A model generated the notes under the pieces. It made no database searches. It was not told the DNA's origin and saw only the letters and a list, made by a program, of their open reading frames with translations. The translations under genes were made by a program, and so were the position numbers. 64,000 bases of DNA from Sporisorium sorghi (Eukaryota; Basidiomycota; Ustilaginomycetes; Ustilaginales; Ustilaginaceae). The stretch is taken from assembly GCA_023212695.1 (NCBI GenBank), contig JALCCG010000010.1:1-64000 (forward strand), in the 5' to 3' direction. Positions 58,930 through 64,000 of the stretch are shown here, in pieces. Position 1 is the stretch's first letter; every line of letters begins with the position of its first letter.

Positions 58930-61386
58930 TTACGGACGAGGGCGAAGCTGCAACCCCAGGGCATCATCGCCGACGCCCGCCGCGCCACGAGAAGCACTCT
59001 TACGCTGTGAAACCGATTGGCGCAGTACGCGGTTTGACGCGCTCCCATTGTCGTCAGCGTCGTGCTCATTGTCGAGGCTCGGCGTGTCCTGTGCCTCGGC
59101 GACACGCGCTTGACGAGACCCGGAAGCAGCAGCGTCGTAGACAGTAATATCCGGCATGGCTGATGTGACGAATGCCTCGAGAGCGGATCCGGACGACGAG
59201 GGCGTAGCGGGCATGCCGTTGGCGCTGTTCATACTGTCGGATGCGGTCGAGCCCTGTGTTAAGCTGGTCATTTCGGAGAACGCAGAGGGCGAGACGGGTT
59301 CTACCTGCGGAACGTGTCGAGCGTCCGCAGCGAGCGCCTCCGAGGTGCAACCCGGGATTGCAAGGCTGAGTGTCGGCGGTGCACCGATCGTCGTCGCCGT
59401 GCTGGCCTCGCGAGCCAGACGCCCGCCAGGGATCTGCAGTGGCGGTAGAGCGCCCGGTCGAGGACCCAGCGCACTCCCGTCCATCGCTGCCGAGCTCGCT
59501 GCTCCGTCTTCGGCATGGCTTCGTCGTCGCGATGACCGGGTGCCGTGTGCTGGCGATAACGTCCGCGAGCTCGGTCGGCTTGCACCGCGAGCAGCCCTCT
59601 GTGATGCAGCGACAGGTACGGCACCAACGGCACCAGCAGCGGCAGCAGTGGCAGCGCGGCGCTCGAGCAGCGTAGTGCCGGACCTCTGTGCGTCTGCGTT
59701 GCGCGTGCGTCGTTCCTGCGCGCTCGACCGTGCCTGGTGGAAGGCCGACTGCGGCTCGTGCGCCTGCATCCTTACCCCTTCATACGGGAGGCCGAGCGCA
59801 TCGACCGAGACAGGCGTGTTGAGCGGGTTGGTGAGCCTCCGACTCCGAACCGAGCCAGCGCGGTTGAGCGTTCGGCTGCGCGTCGACATGGCCGGGCTCG
59901 AGGTCTGCTGCTGCTGCTGCTGCTGCTGCTGCAAGAGCACAGCGCCAGTCGAGGGAGACGAAGTACCCAGTTGAATCATGCTCGATGAAAGGCTTGCGTT
60001 CGGGTCGAACGATTCGTCCAACGGCGTCATCTCGCCGCGGAACGACGACGCCGACGGCGAGGGCAGCGCATCGTACTCGCCAAAGTAGGAGGGGGAAGGG
60101 CTGATGCGGGCGTTTTCGTCGCTCTGCCGCGGTCTTGTCCCGCGCAACGAGCGGCGGAAGGACACGACGGGCGAGGTGGAGCCGGTGCGGGTCGCGCCGG
60201 GACTCGACGGTCCCGAGGAGGACGACGCGGTCCTAACATGTCGCGATGGCATCGTCCAAGGCGCATTCAGCAAATCTTCGCGGTCCATGAAACTGGAAGA
60301 GCTCGTGCTGCTCCTGCGACTCTCACTACGCATGTCTGCGAGCCAGAGCGGGATCTCGGCCAGCGGCGTCCTGGGCGTCGACATGCCAGAAGGCGGATTG
60401 TACGCAGGATCAAAACCTCCACCGAGTGGAACGCATCCCGTGGCCGCCGTCGCCGAGTTCTGACGGTTGCTGTTCTGGCTGGACGCGAGGATGTTGGCGT
60501 TGGAACTGCTCGAAGCGAGGATGTTGGAGCTCGACGTCGAGCGCGATCGAAGTGCATACGAGGAAGAAGCGCTGTTGGAGCTCGAGAGCAGCGGTCGACT
60601 CTGTGTGCGCGCGGAAGCTCGACGGCGGGGCAAGGAGCGTGTAGGCCGAGGAGGAGACATGTTGCTGTTGGTCCGAGTCATCGCACTGAATGCAGAAGAT
60701 GCCGTCTGAGGCTGGCCCGAGGTGTTTTGAGTGCGGATCGTCAGTTGGCCCGCAACAGCGCTGAGAGGATCGCTGTCTGCTTGCTGCGACACGCCTTGAG
60801 CGGGTATCATTCGAGTATCGGCACTGTCCGTCGGATTCTCGGATAGCATCTCGTCGACATAGCGTGACGAAAAGGACTGGCTCGAGAGGTCCCTTGCCAT
60901 TGAGGAGGATCTCCAGAGGCCGTTCTGTGCTGGTGAACTTGCTGCTGCATGGTGGTTCTCGATGGCCGAGCGTGTGCTGCGGACGGAGCGGAGGGAAGGA
61001 CTCGAGCGGACCAAAGCGCTGCTGCTGCTGTTGGACGAATTGGACTGCATCAAGGCAAGACGGTCGCGCGCTTGGTTGGGTGTTTCGAATGCCGGCGAGC
61101 TGGCAAGAGAAGCCGCTGGCGACGCATCGGCCGGCGCAGAGCGTCTCTCGACATTGCGATGGCGAGCACGGCGCTCGGCATCCGTTACACTGGCCGACCT
61201 GTCTTCCGCTTCAGACTGTGAGCGGGAAGCAAGCGGCGAGGCGGCATGGTCTGCAGAGCCCTCGCGAGCGGGATGAGCAGGACGTTTGCGTGTGCGTCTG
61301 GTCTGGATAGAAGCGGCGGGATCGAGGGTGGCATCGCTCTCGTCGCCCGTGACGCCATGCAATTTGGGAGTGCGGGGACGGGGCAT
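58930..61386 (-). CDS. Long disordered Ser/Arg/Ala-rich protein, unknown
   Basis: An 818-residue protein with almost no predicted folded part. It is rich in Ser, Ala, Arg and Pro, with Ser runs and a glutamine run (nine Gln, from a CTG repeat at about 59908-59934 on the plus strand). Recurrent basic/Ser patches (RRSSTSSSSF, FRRSLRGTRPRQSDE) look like kinase target sites. A few ordered-looking motifs occur (PLAEIPLWLADMRSESRR, TPVSVDALGLPYEGVRMQ). I recognise no domain. The open frame is long, starts with MPRPRTPKLHG and shows host-like codon use, so it is likely a real gene, perhaps a scaffold or regulator. The start is the ATG at 61386. Intronless. Confidence 0.65.
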   Translation of the reverse strand: MPRPRTPKLHGVTGDESDATLDPAASIQTRRTRKRPAHPAREGSADHAASPLASRSQSEAEDRSASVTDAERRARHRNVERRSAPADASPAASLASSPAFETPNQARDRLALMQSNSSNSSSSALVRSSPSLRSVRSTRSAIENHHAAASSPAQNGLWRSSSMARDLSSQSFSSRYVDEMLSENPTDSADTRMIPAQGVSQQADSDPLSAVAGQLTIRTQNTSGQPQTASSAFSAMTRTNSNMSPPRPTRSLPRRRASARTQSRPLLSSSNSASSSYALRSRSTSSSNILASSSSNANILASSQNSNRQNSATAATGCVPLGGGFDPAYNPPSGMSTPRTPLAEIPLWLADMRSESRRSSTSSSSFMDREDLLNAPWTMPSRHVRTASSSSGPSSPGATRTGSTSPVVSFRRSLRGTRPRQSDENARISPSPSYFGEYDALPSPSASSFRGEMTPLDESFDPNASLSSSMIQLGTSSPSTGAVLLQQQQQQQQQTSSPAMSTRSRTLNRAGSVRSRRLTNPLNTPVSVDALGLPYEGVRMQAHEPQSAFHQARSSAQERRTRNADAQRSGTTLLERRAATAAAAGAVGAVPVAASQRAARGASRPSSRTLSPAHGTRSSRRRSHAEDGAASSAAMDGSALGPRPGALPPLQIPGGRLAREASTATTIGAPPTLSLAIPGCTSEALAADARHVPQVEPVSPSAFSEMTSLTQGSTASDSMNSANGMPATPSSSGSALEAFVTSAMPDITVYDAAASGSRQARVAEAQDTPSLDNEHDADDNGSASNRVLRQSVSQRKSASRGAAGVGDDALGLQLRPRP

Positions 61387-63386
61387 GCTGCCGTGCTGTG
61401 ATGGCGGGTACGCCGTGGCGCCGCTAGGCTGGCAGGGACCACGGGCCGGGCGGCTTGACGAGCTTGAGCGCTTGCTTTAGCAAGAGTGGTGCTTCATGAG
61501 GCGTGGTTGGTGTGGTGAGGTCGAGGTGTAGGTGCGGGAAAGAGCGGCCGCCTGGTGAGCAAGGCGGTATGGATCGTCTGATCCAACGATCGCGAAGCGA
61601 CGAAGCAGCGGAATGGAGAGAGACGGAGCAAGAAGGTGTAGGCTACGGGATCGCCCTCGCTGAAGGGAGCGTCGAGGAGCGATGGTGTGGTGTATCAGAG
61701 AGGGAGCGGAAAGCACGAGTTCGCCCGAGGCCGAAAGGAGCGAAGAGGTGGAAAGTGCGTGGAGGAAGAGCGAAGGAGAAAGACAGGGACAGGAACAGGC
61801 ACAGCGGCAATGACAGAGCAAGAGCTTCTCGATGGAAGCGAAGCGGGCGGCGAGCGGAGAAGAAGCTGTACAAGAAGAAGCGTAAGAGACGGTGGGAACG
61901 CATACCAAAAAGGCCAAGCGAGCCGAGGAGGAGGTTTAGTCGTCGACTTAAGTTTAGTGCGTACAAGAGAAAGAAATGCTGCAGCCATCAGGCAAGCAGC
62001 GTCGAATGAACGCGCCACGGTCACGCTATCACTCTCACGCAGCCTCAGCCTCAGCCTCACTCTCACTCTCATCCTCACACTTGCAGGTCGCCAGCAGACT
62101 CGAGTCTGAGGCTCGGAATGGAGTCAGTGTCGCTTGACCGTCTCGACAAGAGGTGGTGCCATCGCAACCTGCCTTGTAATCTCAGCTATAGAGGTAAATG
62201 CAAGAAGAAGAAACGAACAATTGCCAACGTCGAATTCCTATCTGATGGTGAATCAAACGCAAAAGAAACCTGCACGCCAGTCCAAGTCCGACAGATAAAG
62301 AGACGCTACTAGCATCACCATTGGAGACGGTGGTGCAGCTTTCAATCAATCGTTCGGCTGCTGCTTCCCGAGCAGCCGAAGTTGTCACCAGATCAAAGCC
62401 GAAGAGCAACAGCGACCAACGCTGCATTGGGGTGGGGCGTGAGAGCTAATCTTTGGTCTCGCTCACCAAGAACAATGGGCGAGCCACTCAGTGACCCCCG
62501 TTGGAAAGCGACGCGCGAATTGCCAAGTCTCGCGAAGAGAGGAAAACAAAAAGCGAGACGGTCGCGTAAAGTGGTTTTTCTCGTAGCCGCTCTCGCTATC
62601 GGCACGCAGAGCGGGAAGAGCGGCTGATGCTCGACCGACCATGCACTTCCATGCCAACGAGAACAATGCAGAAGAACACTTTGAGTCGTCGTCGCAACTG
62701 CTTGCAAACTGCAGAGCGGATTCCGGCAATTCGCGATCCGACCTTGCATCTCTTCGTCTTGGTCGGCCTTTCTTTTTGCGTTCCTGTCGGTGCTTCATTT
62801 TTGCGATCTCGACTGGGCATTCCCCAGCGAGAGCTCGATCTCCTTGAGCTTAACCTTGTAGCAAACGTCAAAACGAGTTGACAGGGCACGCTTCGTCTCT
62901 ATCGGGGCCGAAAACACACCGGCAAGGCAAAGCGAGAGGCGAAATGAAATTCGACCTCGCATCTTCCACCACACCTCGCCATGCACAGCTGCGTCCCTCG
63001 ACGCACGCCGCCGTCTTGATGCAGCGAAACGTGCGTTGCGTGCAGCCCACATCGCTTCATGATCCACTCTGCATTGCGTTCTGCTTTGCTCGCTGCGTGT
63101 GCCTGCATAACAAACGAGCGTCGACGGGGTGAAGACGGGCGGCGTCGAGTAGAGAAAGCGTCGCAATCTCTGAGATCACTTTCAAATTCATGCTTCGTCT
63201 TTTGAGCTCTGTTGCGAGCCTTACTTCTCAACCCAACGTGAGGGGGACAGTCGGTGACAGGCAAGGGGAGAGAGACAGAGACGGAGTACCAATCTTCTTC
63301 TTCTTCGCACAGGGGGTGGACAAAGGCGTCACGTTTGCGGGTCGAGGGTTGGATCAACTGAAACCGAGAACAAAATTGACACTAGA

Positions 63387-63432
<46 letters not shown>

Positions 63433-64000
63433 CTTTTTTCTTTTTGACAGGCGTAACGAAGGGAAAGGTCGCGTGCTCGTCGACGACATTCCAACATCTC
63501 TGGTGCAGCTGCAGCAGGGTCCTTCTTGGTCCAAAAAGGGTCTTTTTGCACGCACGCTGGGGCGACGCACTCTTGGCCTCGCAATCTGCGCCTTCTGATC
63601 ATGCAGCTGCCATGCCTTGCAGCTTTCGCACCATCCTTCTTTTTCATTCGGATGCAGCCGAGCTGTCCATCTCCCCCCTCGTTGGTCGCCAGGTCGGATC
63701 TGAATAGCGCCGGACCCGACAGCGTGCGAGTGAGCCAAGGAGGAATGTGACGGCAGGTTGCGCCATCGACCGACTGGCAGACGTCAAGAGTGCGGGAGAC
63801 CTCATTCGACGTGCGTGTGACTGTGGTGACCGAAATTGCAACAGCGCTAAGCTTCGACCATAGGCGAGACCTGCTCGAGGGGCCAATCGTTCTCACGCTC
63901 CCTCGGTCGGGAGCATCCCTTGCGAAGAAGCACTCGTGAAGGGCTCGAAACGACAACGTCGGAGTCGCATCGCCCCCTGCGTCGTGGCTGAAGCCTCCTG
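61387..64000. other. 2.6-kb region without a supported gene
   Basis: Only short frames occur on both strands and none shows a known domain. It includes a CT-rich repeat (CTCAGCCTCAGCCTCACTCT) near 62039-62075 and a T37 run at 63396-63432 with a T-rich continuation to about 63445. It may be the promoter and leader of the disordered-protein gene plus the flank of a gene beyond the window. Confidence 0.4.
63396..63432. repeat. T37 homopolymer tract
   Basis: Run of 37 T followed by C-interrupted T runs up to about 63445. It lies in a region without a gene, so its origin (retroposed poly(A) on the other strand or simple expansion) is unknown. Confidence 0.85.

Noticed and set aside
58930..61386. 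Possible mating-type or effector locus
   Set aside because: The disordered protein lacks a signal peptide and homeodomain, and the neighbours are housekeeping genes.

Overview
The window looks like nuclear DNA of a basidiomycete fungus, most likely a smut or close relative (Ustilaginomycotina). The genes are GC-rich and compact, most are intronless, and the few introns have clear GT..AG borders. Both tRNA genes carry the canonical eukaryotic intron after position 37. The proteins are fungal types, such as PXB-PX-DUF3818, mL58, ORC5, an ING-type PHD protein and an RSC/SWI-SNF ATPase. The species assignment is an inference. No search could be run.

Layout. 1-1.8 kb: the 3' part of a pogo-like DNA transposon, cut by the window edge. 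2.0-11.2 kb: deoxyribose-phosphate aldolase; a BioF-type enzyme with a peroxisomal SKL tail; a PXB-PX-DUF3818 protein; one reading frame joining mitochondrial sulfide:quinone oxidoreductase to mitoribosomal protein mL58; and an intron-containing tRNA-Pro. 11.2-21.7 kb is a transposon island. It holds a nearly full-length non-LTR retrotransposon (LINE), about 0.9 kb of non-coding DNA with at least six near-identical short palindromes plus one half-site, and a second, decayed relative of the LINE. 22.3-33.8 kb: a mitochondrial trypsin-like protein, a paraoxonase-like protein with one intron, a DUF3292-type membrane protein, and a divergent pair (ORC5 and a mitochondrially targeted ATP-dependent DNA ligase). 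34-44 kb: EF-1beta with a 449-nt intron, an ING/PHD protein, a universal stress protein, a DUF218 membrane protein, a small stand-alone TFIIS-central-domain protein, and Pol I/III subunit AC19 with two introns. 44.7-61.4 kb: the SNF2/STH1 remodelling ATPase with bromodomain, a three-RRM TIA-1/Pub1-like protein, a four-helix membrane protein of unknown function, the CK2 catalytic subunit, an intron-containing tRNA-Lys, and a long disordered Ser-rich protein. 61.4-64 kb has no gene I can support.

The genes do not form one pathway. Recurrent themes are mitochondrial function (SQR-mL58, trypsin-like protein, ligase) and chromatin/transcription (ING, SNF2/STH1, AC19, TFIIS-M, CK2). Long A or T homopolymers mark several intergenic regions. 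The strongest leads are the in-frame SQR-mL58 fusion, whose mL58 half has its own presequence-like start but no internal Met, and the cluster of palindromes between the two LINE copies.
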